The notes: generated from the sequence alone by a model not told the origin. Numbered from the stretch's first letter, positions 1 to 12,310 are shown. The stretch: 64,000 bases of DNA from Siphonodentalium dalli (GCA_032622095.1 CP136063.1:182877956-182941955), one strand, 5' to 3'. Numbers and translations: made by a program.

Positions 1-78
1 AACGAATTTATATTTACTAATATACATGTGTGTACTCGAGCACCTACAAATGTGAACGCGCACACATGCGCGTAAGCT

Positions 79-1505
79 TCACGAGTTTCTGAAAATTTCC
101 AAAATCTTTTTAATAAATACCGAAAGGTTTTTTGTTTTGCGCTCGCTATTTTGATTGAATAATTGGTTCAACTTCAAAGTGTTTGGTCTATTGAAGTAGT
201 AAGGTTTGATGTATCTTACTCTCAATCCCTTTAATTTTTCACACTTCAAGATAACGTGGAATTCATCTCCTAACTCTGCGTTACATAATGAGCACTTTCT
301 TTCCGAATAGTCTCGATTTGTCCATGATCCTTCTTCGATTGGTAATTTATGATTTCTTGTCCGGAATCTCATGAGAGCGTGTATCATATATATGTATCGC
401 TGGGTGACAAATATTGTTCGCGGACAAAGTTATCTTTCACGACTCGATAAAAGGTAAATTTGTTTGATACAGCTATTGCGGTTCTCCATTGTTGTGAGTA
501 TATATCAGTTAGTCTCATTCTGACAGAGTCGTGAAATTGATTGAGGTTATCAACCAGCTGATAGGTCCAACTGTTGCCCATGCCGATTGCGTTAAGGGTA
601 TTATGTTGCCCAGCAATCCATGGGAACTTCTTATCATCATAATAAGACATCAGCATAATATAATACAATGCGAGTGGCGTTCTATTTGTCGTCATTGTGT
701 TGAGCTTGCCCCAATAAGACAAGTAACATGTTTTTATTCTTACTGATATGGGACACATGCCGAGTTCTCCATATATGAATGCACTAGGTGTAGATTTTTT
801 AAGCTTTAACCAAATTTCGAGTTTTTCAAAACATGTCGTGTTTTCGTGTCCCCATACCTCGGCTCCATATGTCATGATTGGGATAATCGATTTTTCATAG
901 ATATCAAGGGTTGTGGCTATAGTTAGTTTATTCACGCGTACTTTATTAAGGAGGGCGTACATTGCCACTTTAGCACTTTTAGTCCTTGTGTTTTTTTCTA
1001 GTGTGAATAGGCCATTTCTATGGAATGTCGTACCTAGGTATTTGTAACTATCTACTATCTCCAGTTCGTGTCCAATTATTGAAAATTTACCGCTATTCAG
1101 ACTTTTGGTTTTTCGTCCAAATATAAGTATCTTGGTATTCGATGTATTGACATTTAATTTCCACGTGTTGCAATATATAGAAAATTTATCAAGCATGTTC
1201 TGTAAGCTGTCACGTGAGTTAGCGAGGAGTACAGTGTCATCTGCATAAATTAAGAGAAATAGTTTTAAGTAAAGTCCGGTATGAAATTCTTCTGGAACTT
1301 TAATATCGATTCCATTGGATCCATGCTCACGAAGATGATTTTCAAGATCGTTTAGGTATATTGCAAATAGTATCGGTGAAAGACTGACTCCTTGTTTTAG
1401 GCCAATTTTGCTTGGAAAAAAGTCTGAATCTTCGTTTCCAATGCGTACGCAAAGTTTTATGTCATTATACATAGATCGTATTACATCTAAGAGTTTACCT
1501 TCGAT
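79..1505 (-). pseudogene. Non-LTR retrotransposon reverse transcriptase, 5'-truncated and frameshifted
   Basis: Read on the minus strand, an open frame runs from about 1505 to 384. It carries RT hallmarks: GLKQGVSLSPILFAIYLNDL, then the catalytic box YADDTVLLA about 50 residues later, and further on the thumb-region motif SIIPIMTYGAEVWG. The reading then moves by one base at 384-387, where TGA and ATG overlap, and continues to 79 with a LINE C-terminal zinc-knuckle-like stretch (CSLC...DEFHVILKC). In a working element these would be one polypeptide, so I read the overlap as a 1-bp deletion. The frame stays open upstream of the first ATG at 1472 (reading GKLLDVIRS), then hits a stop near 1508, where RT similarity ends. 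The endonuclease and first RT motifs are missing, as in an ordinary 5'-truncated LINE copy. I cannot name the clade. Confidence 0.85.
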
Positions 1506-2331
1506 TTTATGACTTCAATCGTATAGCAAGCGTGATAGCCCAATGCATATAATCGAACAACTCTGACCATGATCCAATAGCAATTACGAAAAGAAATGTT
1601 TCCAAGACGATTCTATTGAATTATGAACCCCATAAATTACCCCTCAGTATAAGGCGTGTAACTCAATTGAACATTTCAAAAATCATTGAAATATTATCAG
1701 TTCAGGAAATGTTTCGATAACGTCTTTCAAACAAGGGCACCATGCACCCGGCATAGCATAATACGTCCATTGGCCTGCTTCAAAATGAATGTTAGAAGAT
1801 ATATTTTGAGTCACATACTAAATCTCACTCCACACATTAACAGGAACATCCGAATTCAAAGTCAAAGGGTCATATCTCTGGTAAAAATGGACGAACGGAT
1901 CCCAATCTTGAACGCTGTCTTATTTGTAAAACTGCATAAATAATTTCATTTAACTGAAGTTATCAACATTAACTAAAGTTATCATCCGGGAATGAAAATT
2001 CAGCCCAAATTAGGACAGAGCCCCATATAATCTGACTTGCGCGACCTGTATATGGTGGTATATTTAACATACAGACCAAATTTCATTCCATTAATTTCGG
2101 TAGAACTAAAGTGATCATCCAGAAACGGTATACGAACCGACGGATGGACAGACCAAAACATAGTACGTCCCATTCTTACAAACGGCCGGATTCAGTTGCA
2201 ATTTTGGAATATCCTGACATGATCTGCAATCATTACCTACCCCCTTGATTTGGATCTGCATATATTTAGGATTGACTAATTTTAAGAGTGCACATAACTA
2301 TAGTTCATGTAGTATGTGTTGTTCTTCTTCT
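1506..2331. repeat. Non-genic stretch with a dispersed R2-type repeat fragment
   Basis: No exon is visible. From about 1930 to 2170 the sequence belongs to a dispersed family, called R2 here, recognised by phrases such as AAGTTATCATCCGG and ACCAAATTTCATTCC and by a tail of GACGGATGGACAGACC. Other copies lie at about 38640-38870, 45790-46200, 47190-47400 and 55650-56050. The rest looks unique. Confidence 0.5.
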
Positions 2332-3198
2332 CACCCCATGCATCCGGATATGCTCGTAGCGGAAGACATGATCGTAGCGGAATAACCACATGGCCCGCGA
2401 TTTGCACATCGTCTTTAGTTGTAAGTTATTTCATAAAACACGGTTTATTTAACCTTGATTTTTTTTTTAACGTTAACAGCGATAATCGGTCTACAGAAAT
2501 GAGCGGTTGTGGTTTCCGCAATTTGCATATTACTGTTCGATAAATACTTACTCGATATAAGTTTTATCAAATTTTAATGAATCTTTGCATTGACACATTA
2601 TATAACATAAAGTCTCTCAAAGTATGATATCTTAGCTTCAAAATGAACTGGACATGTTTGCGATGTCAATCATATTAGTGCCCGAAAAATTAGTTTCCAT
2701 GGAGGCACTCACTAGATTTTGGGGTATGTCTATATCTGGTGCTAATGACATATCATACCACTGCTATAGACATTCCATATTTTCTTGCTATGACCTGCAT
2801 ATATGGTTATTTTTTACTATGGAAAATGTAGATACATGACTGGAAATGTTGTCTATTATATTAAGGGAATATCCTCGGAAATAGCAATGTATGCAAAGAC
2901 TAGAATGTCTGGGCTGTTACCACAGAAATCGTAATTTTATGTAAGAAATGCAAATTTTGCCACAATTTTTGGCCTAACTTCCCGGTAAAATAGGATTAAA
3001 CTGCGTCCATGTTTAAAGAAGTTTGATGTACAGTTGTGTAAATTATAGCCACAAATAATACCACCACCGTCAACCACTGGTATGTGTTGGTTTCGGTGCA
3101 AGATGTGTCTAACCGTGAACGTGTGCAAATCGCGGGCCATGTGGTTATTCCGCTACGAACATGTCTTCCGCTACGAGCATATCCGGATGCATGGGGTG
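2332..3198. mobile_element. Inverted-repeat element with 77-bp arms
   Basis: Positions 2332-2408 reappear in reverse complement at 3122-3198 with one mismatch in 77. The interior of about 713 bp encodes nothing recognisable. Short open frames over the arms, which translate alike from the two strands, are by-products of the inverted repeat. It is probably a non-autonomous DNA element, but I found no convincing target-site duplication. Confidence 0.6.
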
Positions 3199-3620
3199 CT
3201 TCTGGTTGCTTCAATATAGGTAGGTTGCGAAAACAAGTTCACGTTCAAACGGCTAACGCCAAGTTATAAATAACTGTGGCGAAAACAGCACTAATATCGT
3301 GGTTCGATTTCACAGTCAGTAACTTGCAGTTCGCGTCAGATTGATAGTTCCATTTGGATCGCGGACACCGGTATTTTTGGGTTACTGGAAACGGTTAACG
3401 TTACACTCCTGATTAACGGCGATGTTGTATGGGCATCGCCTAATTATTGCTGACGGTGGTATTCGATGCGGAAATTCTTGAATCGTTTACTCACCATTCA
3501 AGCTGGCATAATTACAAAACAAATATTGTTATGGGACATTCTGAACTTTAAAAAAGATAGTTGGTCCACCCAGAATATCAAGTTAATCACACAGACACTG
3601 AACATGAATAACATATTTGA

Positions 3621-3656
<36 letters not shown>

Positions 3657-3704
3657 GATTAATAGCGTAACCTCGATGAGTGTCGTTGATCCCTTAAAAG
3701 ACAT
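3199..3704. repeat. Unique sequence with a (TA)n microsatellite
   Basis: A perfect TA dinucleotide run occupies about 3624-3653 (roughly 15 units). The rest of this stretch shows no exon, repeat or RNA signal I can support. Confidence 0.8.
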
Positions 3705-4071
3705 TGGTCACATTGCCAGAATGCGTATTCTGCAGACACAAACTACTTACACTAAGAACTGATATATTATTTAAACACACATACGAATTAGAAAGATAAT
3801 TATGTAACTCTCAACGTCAATTTCAAAAACCGGTATCGTCCTCAAAGAGCTTCTAATTCTGGATATTTTAATTTTGTTTTGGATGACCATGTTTCCAAAA
3901 ATTGACGAGAAACAAATCAAGTATAAAATCGACTAAAATCCACTTTTCGAAATGAAAAACAACAACATATATATAATTATCTTTCTAATTCGTATGTGTG
4001 TTTAAATAATATATCAGTTCTTAGTGTAGGTAGTTTGTGTCTGCAGAATACGCATTCTGGCAATGTGACCA
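3705..4071. mobile_element. Foldback MITE with 99-bp arms
   Basis: Positions 3705-3803 and 3973-4071 are reverse complements with a single mismatch over 99 bp, separated by a 169-bp loop. The arms begin TGGTCACATTGCCAGAATGC. No coding potential is seen. The high arm identity suggests recent activity or arm-to-arm gene conversion. Confidence 0.75.
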
Positions 4072-4106
4072 TTCATTTCGGCATCCATGAAAGAAGTCAT
4101 GTTTAT

Positions 4107-4499
4107 GTCTAGCCTGAAATTTCTTGATAGCAGTTAGTTTGATAATGGCTTTTATTATATACTTGCCCATGAATTATAAGGTTTTAGCAGTGAGATATAA
4201 GTGATATCCCACTAGTGAGATATAAGTGATATCCCACTGGTGAAATTTCTGATGTATTGACATGCATTGGGGGTCATAGGCAAGTAACTAAAGTATATAA
4301 TAAACAGAATATCCACACTTTTTCAGTGGATATGGGTTAAATCTCATTCGTGATGACAAAACATTTGAATTTCCACTCGTGGCTAAAGCCACTCGTGGAA
4401 ATTCAATGTGTTGTCATCACTCATGAGATATAACCCATATCCACTGAAAAAGTGTGGATATCCTCTATATAACTATACTCACTGGTCTAGCCTGAAATT
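4107..4499. mobile_element. Element flanked by a 15-bp direct repeat, with an internal hairpin
   Basis: GTCTAGCCTGAAATT occurs at 4107-4121 and again at 4485-4499, which could be a long target-site duplication. Between them lie inverted segments around 4152-4173 and 4274-4303 (TTATTATATACTTGCC and its complement). There is also a near-perfect hairpin with arms 4309-4383 and 4388-4461 around a 4-nt loop. A short tandem duplication (GTGAGATATAAGTGATATCC, two copies) sits near 4190-4240. Confidence 0.55.
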
Positions 4500-5117
4500 G
4501 AAATGGACCGATCGCGCGAGTGTGTATCCACCGTTATAGGGTTATTGTACAAGTTCGATATCCCCCGAATATTAAGACGGGGAGGTATAACGATGGGGAC
4601 GATTCCGACAAGAGATTTGAAATTGTTCTGTGTGTATTTCTGACAAAGTAGAAGATGAAAGTGACATGTATAGGTCTTAATGGCCGGGTGTGCATGTTCT
4701 GTATTGTTACTTGACAGTGTGATTACCTGTATGCGATATGTTTATACACATGTTACTATCATAAATATATTCGTTCGTTCGTTCGTTCGATAAAGTATAT
4801 ATGGCGAGAGATGTGCAATGTAATTCATAAATTGAAACGTCCGGCCTGTCAGATTCGACCGAATGGACTAATTTATTTGTCAATTTGCTTGACGAAGAAT
4901 ACCTGTTTTATATGTTTGGGGACGATGACCTGATGTGGCTGTCGGGGCACACATAACCTGCTATGTTATGATCGGGATGCAAGAAAATACAAAACAATTT
5001 CAATCATCTATCCGTTTTCATATTTCACAATACGTCGTCCAAAAAGCACTACCAGGACATTAAATGCTAAAGCTTGTAAGTGTGATCGACATATACAATA
5101 TTTAAGACCCATACCAG
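4500..5117. other. Unique AT-rich stretch
   Basis: No gene is supportable. A short TTCG microsatellite (about five units) lies at about 4770-4788. Confidence 0.6.
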
Positions 5118-5119
5118 TA

Positions 5120-5533
5120 TGGGGCGCCGTTCCTCTATGTATCCCCTATATATGTACGTATATCTCCAATTCATAAATAGATATATCCAATTCAATAAGA
5201 GATATCTCCAATTAGTATGAAGATATCTCCAAATTGTTTAGGAGATATCTCCATATTGATATGGAGATATCTCTTAATCACTAGCAGATATATGTTAAAT
5301 TCGCGAGGAGATATCTCTAAATCACTAGAAGATATCTCTTAATTCACGAGGAGATATCTCTAAATCATGAGTAGATATCTCTTAGTTCACGAGGAGATAT
5401 CTCTAAAGCACTAGCAGATATCTCTTAATGCACGAGGGGATATCTCTAAAATACTAGGAGATATCTCTTAATTCACGAGGAGATATCTCTAAATCACTAT
5501 CAGATATCTATAAATAGGGGATAAATAGAGGAA
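5120..5533. mobile_element. TIR element with a GAGATATCTC tandem-repeat core and TA duplication
   Basis: The ends are inverted repeats of about 28 bp (TGGGGCGCCRTTCCTCTAT...) with two mismatches. A TA dinucleotide flanks both sides (5118-5119 and 5534-5535), as for Tc1/mariner-type insertion. Nearly the whole interior, about 5150-5510, is a tandem array of a roughly 22-bp unit built on the palindrome GAGATATCTC with alternating spacers (AATTCACGAG and AAATCACTAG types), about 16 units. There is no coding capacity. Confidence 0.75.
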
Positions 5534-5741
5534 TGGCGCCCCATATACCAGTGCTATATTTCCCCACATACTTATTTAATAAACTGACATTTGTCGTATA
5601 AATGTTGAACGTTTGAAGCTGACCGTCAATCAATAAAAACGGCACTGTGAATGTTACCAAAATAAACGATATAACCTGGATTGTGCGTTTCTCGTGATTG
5701 CCGTTAGTCGTTTGGATGGGAAACTTGTATATAGTTCGCTA

Positions 5742-6120
5742 GATCATGCCTTGAATCTCTACTCTGGCTAACACCCGTACAAAACCTTGGAACTCTATGA
5801 AGTTTTGACAGGTAATCTTATAAAGTCGAAAAATAACGCTAGTTGAAATAATTACCCAGGAGAAATTCCATAATTGTAAGCGACGCAAAATAAGCAAAAT
5901 CGCTCACAAATTCACTTACATCGTGAAATTTCGAGTTGGGACCCTCACCTACATTGAAGTACGTTGTTAAGGAACATATAATAACAAAGAAATATATTCC
6001 GGCGTTATTTTTTCCAACTTTATAAGGTTCCCTGTCAAAACTTCAAAAAGTTCCAAGGTTTTGTACTTGTGGAATATGATCTCTACGGGCGTTAGTCAGG
6101 GTAGATATTCATGGCATGAT
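5742..6120. mobile_element. Foldback element with arms of about 110-130 bp
   Basis: The segment 5742-5852 matches the reverse complement of about 5990-6120. Shared blocks include ACAAAACCTTGGAACT, GAAGTTTTGACAGG and CTTATAAAGT. The arms have diverged by small indels, so it is older than the 3705-4071 foldback. Confidence 0.65.
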
Positions 6121-6174
6121 TATAGCAGTTCGCAACCTGCCTATTATTGTGCCTCAGTTGTTTTTCACTTTGTC

Positions 6175-6593
6175 TTAACCCTTTCAGTGCCAGGTCCGAT
6201 TTTTGTATCAACCCATATACCCTGTGCCAATGCATTCTCTTATATATGCGAGTCGACCATAGGCCTAACAATTTTTCATCATTTGTTATTATTTTTTACA
6301 ATTTTTTTACAATTTTAATAATTTGTTCTTATATTCTTTAACATACTTATTTTGTAGGTTTAGTGCCAGGGAATCTTACGTTTTTCATGGGCATCACAAT
6401 TATTACTATGAATACTTGGTGATAGTTTTGAGTTATAACATGCCCCTAAGGTTTTATCCAGTTTGTTTTTAAATTCGCTATAGCATGCTTAAAATTCAAC
6501 CCAAAAAAATCTTTAAAATTGTTTTTTTAGGGCCGATTTTACAGACCGTAAATTAGGGCCGATAAGATCGGCCCCTGGCACTGAAAGGGTTAA
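6175..6593. mobile_element. TTAA-flanked piggyBac-like MITE
   Basis: TTAA occurs at both ends (6175-6178 and 6590-6593) next to an inverted CCCTTTCAGTGCCAGG. TTAA insertion with CCCTTT-type termini is characteristic of the piggyBac superfamily. The interior holds the motif CCCTGTGCCAATGCATTCTC followed by TTATATATGCGAG, also found in the MITEs at 50069-50293, 50337-50736 and 57072-57398. No transposase is present. Confidence 0.8.
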
Positions 6594-7859
6594 AGGTATT
6601 GTTGATAGATATTAATTACCTGTTATAACGATCAGAACACATATGAGCGGCAGCTGAGAGCGAAACATCCTTAAGACTATATAATTATACGAACCGACTG
6701 AATTGAAACAAATAAGATAACGACTGGAACACCCTGCTTAAATAGAGATATGGGAAAACTGGCGAATTTCTTTTATTTCTTGAACAACGATTGTTTTGCT
6801 ACGTTTTATGCACATTAACATGTCGACGAAGATTATTTAGGGCAGAAGTAAAATAACTGAGACGCAGATACACTTGTATTGTAAATAATATGACGTATTG
6901 CCTGTCAGGGCATTAAACCCCCAGATGATCACATAAACAAACAGATGCAATGTTTTGGCGAGTACTGAAGATAATGAATGTTGACTCGAAGAGGTGCGAC
7001 CAATGAAGAACGCTGGTCGAATTCTTCGCGTGATTGGACTGCTTGATGTCCCGGACACAGATGGGAGATCAAACGAATTTGTTCACACATGGTTAGATGG
7101 TCCTGCTATAATTATATGATGCTGCTGGATCCTGCTGAATATGTTATGATGTTGATGGGGCGAAATTATGCAGTTAAAGGCCCTCTTAATTTTCGAATGC
7201 ACAGACAACATTTTCCTTATTATATACCATTTGTAAGTGGAACCACACATATATATATATTCCACCAGAATACGGGAACTGATGTGGCCTAGGCGTGTCC
7301 ACCAAGTGATAAAGATTCTCAGATTCACCCCAAGACTTCCCCGTCATTTACCCCATGCAGCATGCATTATAATTCACAACAATGAGAGATAGAGCTATTC
7401 CCCTACCATTGCGAACAAGAACACCAAAATCAGAAATGGTAACGCCCTCAAGATCATGTTATTAGCCATAAATATAAATTATAATATAAAATATATTGGT
7501 TACATGAATGCACCGCCTCAGAATTCCGTTAAAACAACTAATCCTTCGAATTATTACAAAAAAACTACGGCTTATTGCTGCAGGTTTCTCATTCACCACA
7601 CCAGAAAGCTTCTAAATGTGGATCAAAAATCGGAGGCATTGTGTTCCCGCCAAGAGTTCATGGCCCAGCCATTGTTCATACCTAAACATCGAAAGCAATT
7701 AACGCGGTCTTAATAGTTACATACTGCAACTATAAGACATCCAGTGAATACACACCCCACGAAAATCCTAAATGTGTTGTCATGCGAGATATCCCATCGC
7801 AAAAGCTCAATTTTGACACGGCCAGATTAGTCTTCCTTACAATATCCTAAAACAATATA
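6594..7859. repeat. Dispersed-repeat stretch (families E2 and R3)
   Basis: About 7168-7345 is, on the minus strand, homologous to about 36062-36240 (shared: GGTGAATYTGAGAAT, TATCACTTGGTGG, and GCATTCGAAAATTAAG at the end); this is family E2. About 7381-7660 matches the reverse complement of 33990-34235 and shares GGTAACGCCCTCAAGATCAT with 14400-14450; this is family R3. Short open frames here are not conserved between copies. No gene is supported. Confidence 0.55.
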
Positions 7860-8385
7860 TAAAGCTTCTCAAATCATCGGCATAGTCAACAGAACTTTCA
7901 CGAACTTGGACATCGACACTTTCTAGTCGCTCTACATAAGCATGGCCAGACCCATCATCGAATACCGTAACTCTGCAATGGAGCCCACATCACAAATATC
8001 AAAGCATTGTGTTAGAGAAATACATAGAAAAGCAACGAAACTAGAAGTTCGTCAAATCAAAACTCTATATGCTACCGAGACCGAATGATAAGACTCAATC
8101 TGATGTCTTTATAATATGGAATATTTAGAGGAGATCTAATCGAGGTATATAAACTGTCGAATGGTCGTTACAATATCAATGCCTGTGACCTATTAGAAAT
8201 TTAGACATTCATTGGGAAGAACAAGAGGACATAATAAAAATCTACAGATGCCCATTGGAAAATATTTCTTCACGCAGAGGGTGGTAAATAGCTGGAACTC
8301 TCGGCCAGACTTCGCTTTTGAGGCTCCAACACTCGATCAATTCAAAATATACATAGACTCATTCTTCTATTATATAAAATACTAG
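7860..8385 (+). pseudogene. CR1-like LINE 3' end, degenerate
   Basis: The last 43 codons (8257-8385) are intact and read GKYFFTQRVVNSWNS, then PTLDQFKIYIDSFF and a stop. This is the usual C-terminus of CR1/L2-type RT proteins (an FF-x-x-R-x-V-x-x-W-N-S block). Upstream, shifting between frames, are fragments typical of the same region, such as ARPIIEYRNSAMEP near 7945 and RGDLIEVYKLSNGRYNI near 8130. Several stops and frameshifts make it a dead 5'-truncated copy. Confidence 0.75.
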
Positions 8386-8512
8386 CAGATTAGCCAGCCA
8401 CTGGCGGGATTGGTCCCATGGCTTTGGTCGATCCATTAATTTTTGGATTTCAAGGTAACCCCGTACAGGCACGCCGACAAAACAAATTTAAAGTCGATGT
8501 CACCGCTGCTGA

Positions 8513-8612
8513 NNNNNNNNNNNNNNNNNNNNNNNNNNNNNNNNNNNNNNNNNNNNNNNNNNNNNNNNNNNNNNNNNNNNNNNNNNNNNNNNNNNNNNNN
8601 NNNNNNNNNNNN
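8513..8612. other. Assembly gap (100 N)
   Basis: Exactly 100 consecutive N. The round number suggests a scaffolding placeholder, so the true distance between the flanks is unknown. Confidence 0.98.
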
Positions 8613-8953
8613 TGCTATGAAAAATACTTTCAATGATCACAGCCATTTTCGAGCAGTTTTAAATTCTTCGCACAGAAGTGAAACAAACGCTCTTTATTTC
8701 ACCATACCAGATATAGACTGACACGGAACGAACTTGTCTGTTCCGATCCAAGCTACTATATACATGACCCACTATATGCGACATTTTAATGTTTTATGGT
8801 CAAATTTGATAACTTACTGTGATGTAAAACGCTTGGGTAAAAACATTTTAGTTGAGCAAAACACTCGTTGGACCACCCACCACCCTCGGCCTATATACGT
8901 GCCTGTAAAACATTTGACCCACACCCTCCGGTGAAATATTAAATATGTTTAAA

Positions 8954-9456
8954 TGGTCCTACTAAAACCCGACCGCACCCGACCGGACCGCCCCCAGGGG
9001 TCCGAGCGAGATGGGGTTTGCACTATCGTGTACAATGGACCTGAATATACCAAAGTTCCAATCCCCAAGTCGAAAGTTCGAACGGACACGGCACTGTTAA
9101 CCCCTAACATGCGGCCGTTTCCACCGGGTACGGGAAATCCAAAAAGGCGCCGACCGCATGCACCTCCCCTGACTGCCTGACCACGGAAATGGACATTATA
9201 TCATGAAGTAAATACCCATATGCATGAATGGGCGGTCGGATAAGTCGCTAGCTGCAGTGGAAGTGAATAAATTAGCCCATATATACGCTGCTGCCGAATT
9301 AGCTATGAATGTACGCAAAAACGCCAATATTAACCGCCGCCGACCGGACCGCCCCCAGGGGTCCGAGCGAGATGGGGTTTGCACTATCGTGTAGAATGGA
9401 CCGGAATATACCAAAGTTCCAACCCCCAAGTCGATAGTGGATACGGCACTGTTAAC
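8954..9456 (-). repeat. Left inverted array of the foldback element
   Basis: About 1.4 copies of the 353-bp unit, reverse-complemented relative to the right array. Landmarks: CAGGGGTCCGAGCGAGATGG at about 8995 and again at about 9357. It is far shorter than the right array, so the two ends have expanded or contracted independently. Confidence 0.85.
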
Positions 9457-12310
9457 CCCAACTGCAATATGACACTTTTCAACAATCTATTTAAGTGAGA
9501 AATCTTTAGTAGTTTGTTTAGTAGGAAAGTTTTCGTGTGAATTGTGCCTGGGAAGTGTGTCCGTATGTGGGGGGGGGGGGGGGGGGGGGGGGGGGTCCAG
9601 ATGATTTTTTTTCGCACAGACAACCGTTATCTACAACATAAAGATGTGAAAGGATAAACGAGCAAAGTGTTTCCTGTTCATCCAAGATTGACGTTGAAAA
9701 TTGTCAACATTCGGACCATTAACCTGGATTTCGTTTCCATTGTTTAACGGAAATTACTTTTGGAGCTATATTGATTCACCCAATCTCAGAAATCGAAAAA
9801 TAATGATAATGCGCGATAAGCAGGTGTACGAGATCATCGAGGAAATTACCGAGAGAAATATCAATGTTTCGGAGGGATATCCCACAGGTCCCTGGCACAA
9901 TACACCCAAACCACTCAAAGACATATATGTATTTGGGTGGTTGGGGTCTATTGTGCCAGTGGTCTGTGGGATATCACGCGAGAAAATATGCGTTCTTATC
10001 ATAATAAAGCCTGCTTCCATGTGCTAACTTTGAACATATCTCAACATAAGTGTTTCTATGTTTGTGAAACACCATGCTTCTCGTGCATTATAATTTGTCG
10101 ATTTTGTCATTATACATTTGCATCTGTTTGCGTTTGAACATATCACTGACACTTCGGCTCAAAGTGTTGTAATCAACTTCAAATTTAATAGCCAACAAAC
10201 ATTCTGTTAGATATAGATACATGTAGGCAAAGAATCAGTTTCAAGTTTCCTTCCAACAGTAATGTTTTTCATCTAAAATAAATTACACACGCACTGTATA
10301 ACTCCGGTCTATAGATGTTGTGTTTAATTTTATTAATTGCGCTTGCAACATTTCAGATATATCCAGAGATATTAAAAAGATAAGATGGCCACTTGAGACC
10401 ATGATTTTTCAACAAAATTCGGAAAGATTTAGCATTAAAGTGTGCATACGTGCATTCATCTATAGTGATGAAATGGTTAAAAACCCAATAGGACTGTTGG
10501 TGGCTTGTTTCTCACCAACACGCGTTCAAACTCGATAGCTATCTTATAGATGGCATCTCAATCATGTCTGTAACATTTCATATTGCTTTGCTCATAGTTT
10601 CAGGCTGGATTTTAACATGGCAGTGTCATATATATGTGAATAATGTGTTCAGCGAATACAGTGATGAAAACAAAACGCAGTCAGTATATGAAAGAATTTT
10701 ATTTCGTGATAATGTATCCGATCAAATTACAAAACAAGATAACATACAATCTGAATAAATTAACGGTAATATAACACATGTATATACGAGCACAGTAAAA
10801 TACATACAAGCACAGATGCCAAGTAAGTTCTAAAGACACATTAGCGAACTTAGACAAACACAACTATATACACCACCATCATCTGACTAACATCTACATG
10901 TATAGGCCTACTACATGTGAATTGTTCATTCTCGTTGTTTTTTGTTGTTTTTTTTTGTGTGAAAAAAGTTACCCATGTTCCATGAATTGTGTGATAGAGT
11001 TACTCTGGTTGGAGATGTGATAAATGGTTTTCACCACATTTCATGCGAAGCAACCAAGTATATTTTGCGAAAACAAATGACCACCACCAGTATTAATAGT
11101 TCTCAATGATGGCTATCACTTGCCAAAATTGAATATTAAAATCCCGTTAACTTTGTGAGATATGCTTAAATTGTATAACTGCACCACTATTTCTGGAGTC
11201 TTGGTAATTTTGAACTGAACATAATGCGCCGTAACAACCATCATATATGTAACTGCCATGTGTTAATTGGTATATAATAATGATATTGCATAATTGAATG
11301 AGTTGAGTTGAGTTATTTTTTCTTTAATGCACATGTCTTTACTTCCTCTTTGGTTGTGATAAAGAAATCATTATGAATTGTTTAACCCCAGCCGTCTTTG
11401 GGTCGTTTCCCCATGCTACAATGTGATTAAGTGATAAAGATGGATCTCAAATTCGTCGCAATTCAATACGCAATTTATGAACCTCGTCCACTAAATTCGA
11501 TTCGAGCCTCGCTAGCTAAATCTCGACTTTAAATGGAATTTATTGCACTCGGTCAATATATTTCGTATAGTTTCGAGTTATTGATATCGGCATGCCAGTC
11601 GTCAATACAAAATTTAGTTGGCTACTGGAGAGTAAATATGTAGTTCAGAAATAAATATTCGTTTCTCCGTTCGATACGGTTACTGGAATCTATATAGCTA
11701 CCCGTACCGCAACACGTGTTGGAACCACAAACTGTTTTACAGGAATAATTCAGCGCATCGACTGGTAATGTGAGCAAATTGAAAACACAGTGATATATGG
11801 TATATACAAATTGTTAATCGCATTCGCTTTATTGGCCGATATACGTATCGTTATGGATTATTGGACAATTTAAAATTAAATGGCTGACATGTTGGCAACA
11901 TTTCAAACAATTGGATTTCACAAATAATTTCATAAACTATTCGAATGTAGGAATTACCAGACTGAGAAAATAGGTTATGATTGCTCGAACATGCAATTCC
12001 GTTAATTAGCTTGTCCAATCAATATTTGACTCGCTCAAAATCATTCGTACAAAAATATATTTGGTGTCATGCTTTACTATGCGAATAATCAGATAATACC
12101 AAACATCATAACTATAAATTCGCGAATAACGGAGAAACAAACAGTAATTATCTAAACTGCATTAGCAACTTTCCGTTAGTATATATCAACATTAAAAATA
12201 TAAATCAAATTGTTCCCCTACCGTCGGCTTCACCGTCGCAAACAGAATATGGATATATGACCATAACTGGTAGAACTCGTGGTGGTCGCATTATGATAAG
12301 ATCAAGATGT
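9457..12310. other. Interior of the foldback element
   Basis: AT-rich, with no conserved protein. It contains a run of 27 G at 9569-9595 and a foldback hairpin at 9876-9976 (arms about 9876-9920 and 9932-9976, starting GGATATCCCACAGG). It also holds one small signal-peptide-like reading frame at 10564-10758, listed separately. From 10760 to 12310 I see nothing beyond low-complexity AT-rich sequence. Confidence 0.6.
10564..10758 (+). CDS. Possible small secreted protein or exon, unrecognised
   Basis: A 64-codon frame opens with MSVTFHIALLIVSGWILTWQ, which has the shape of a signal peptide (hydrophobic core, then a Cys). It continues with a hydrophilic, Asn/Asp/Glu-rich tail (VNNVFSEYSDENKTQ and beyond) that contains one N-glycosylation sequon, NKT. 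It ends at TAA without a clear splice donor. It resembles no family I know. It lies inside the foldback element, so it may be a captured host fragment or chance. Its length is within what random AT-rich DNA can give. Confidence 0.25.
   Translation: MSVTFHIALLIVSGWILTWQCHIYVNNVFSEYSDENKTQSVYERILFRDNVSDQITKQDNIQSE

Noticed and set aside
9701-10027. 108-codon frame in the foldback interior
   Set aside because: Its second half runs through a hairpin repeat (9876-9976) and the translation has no coherent protein character.
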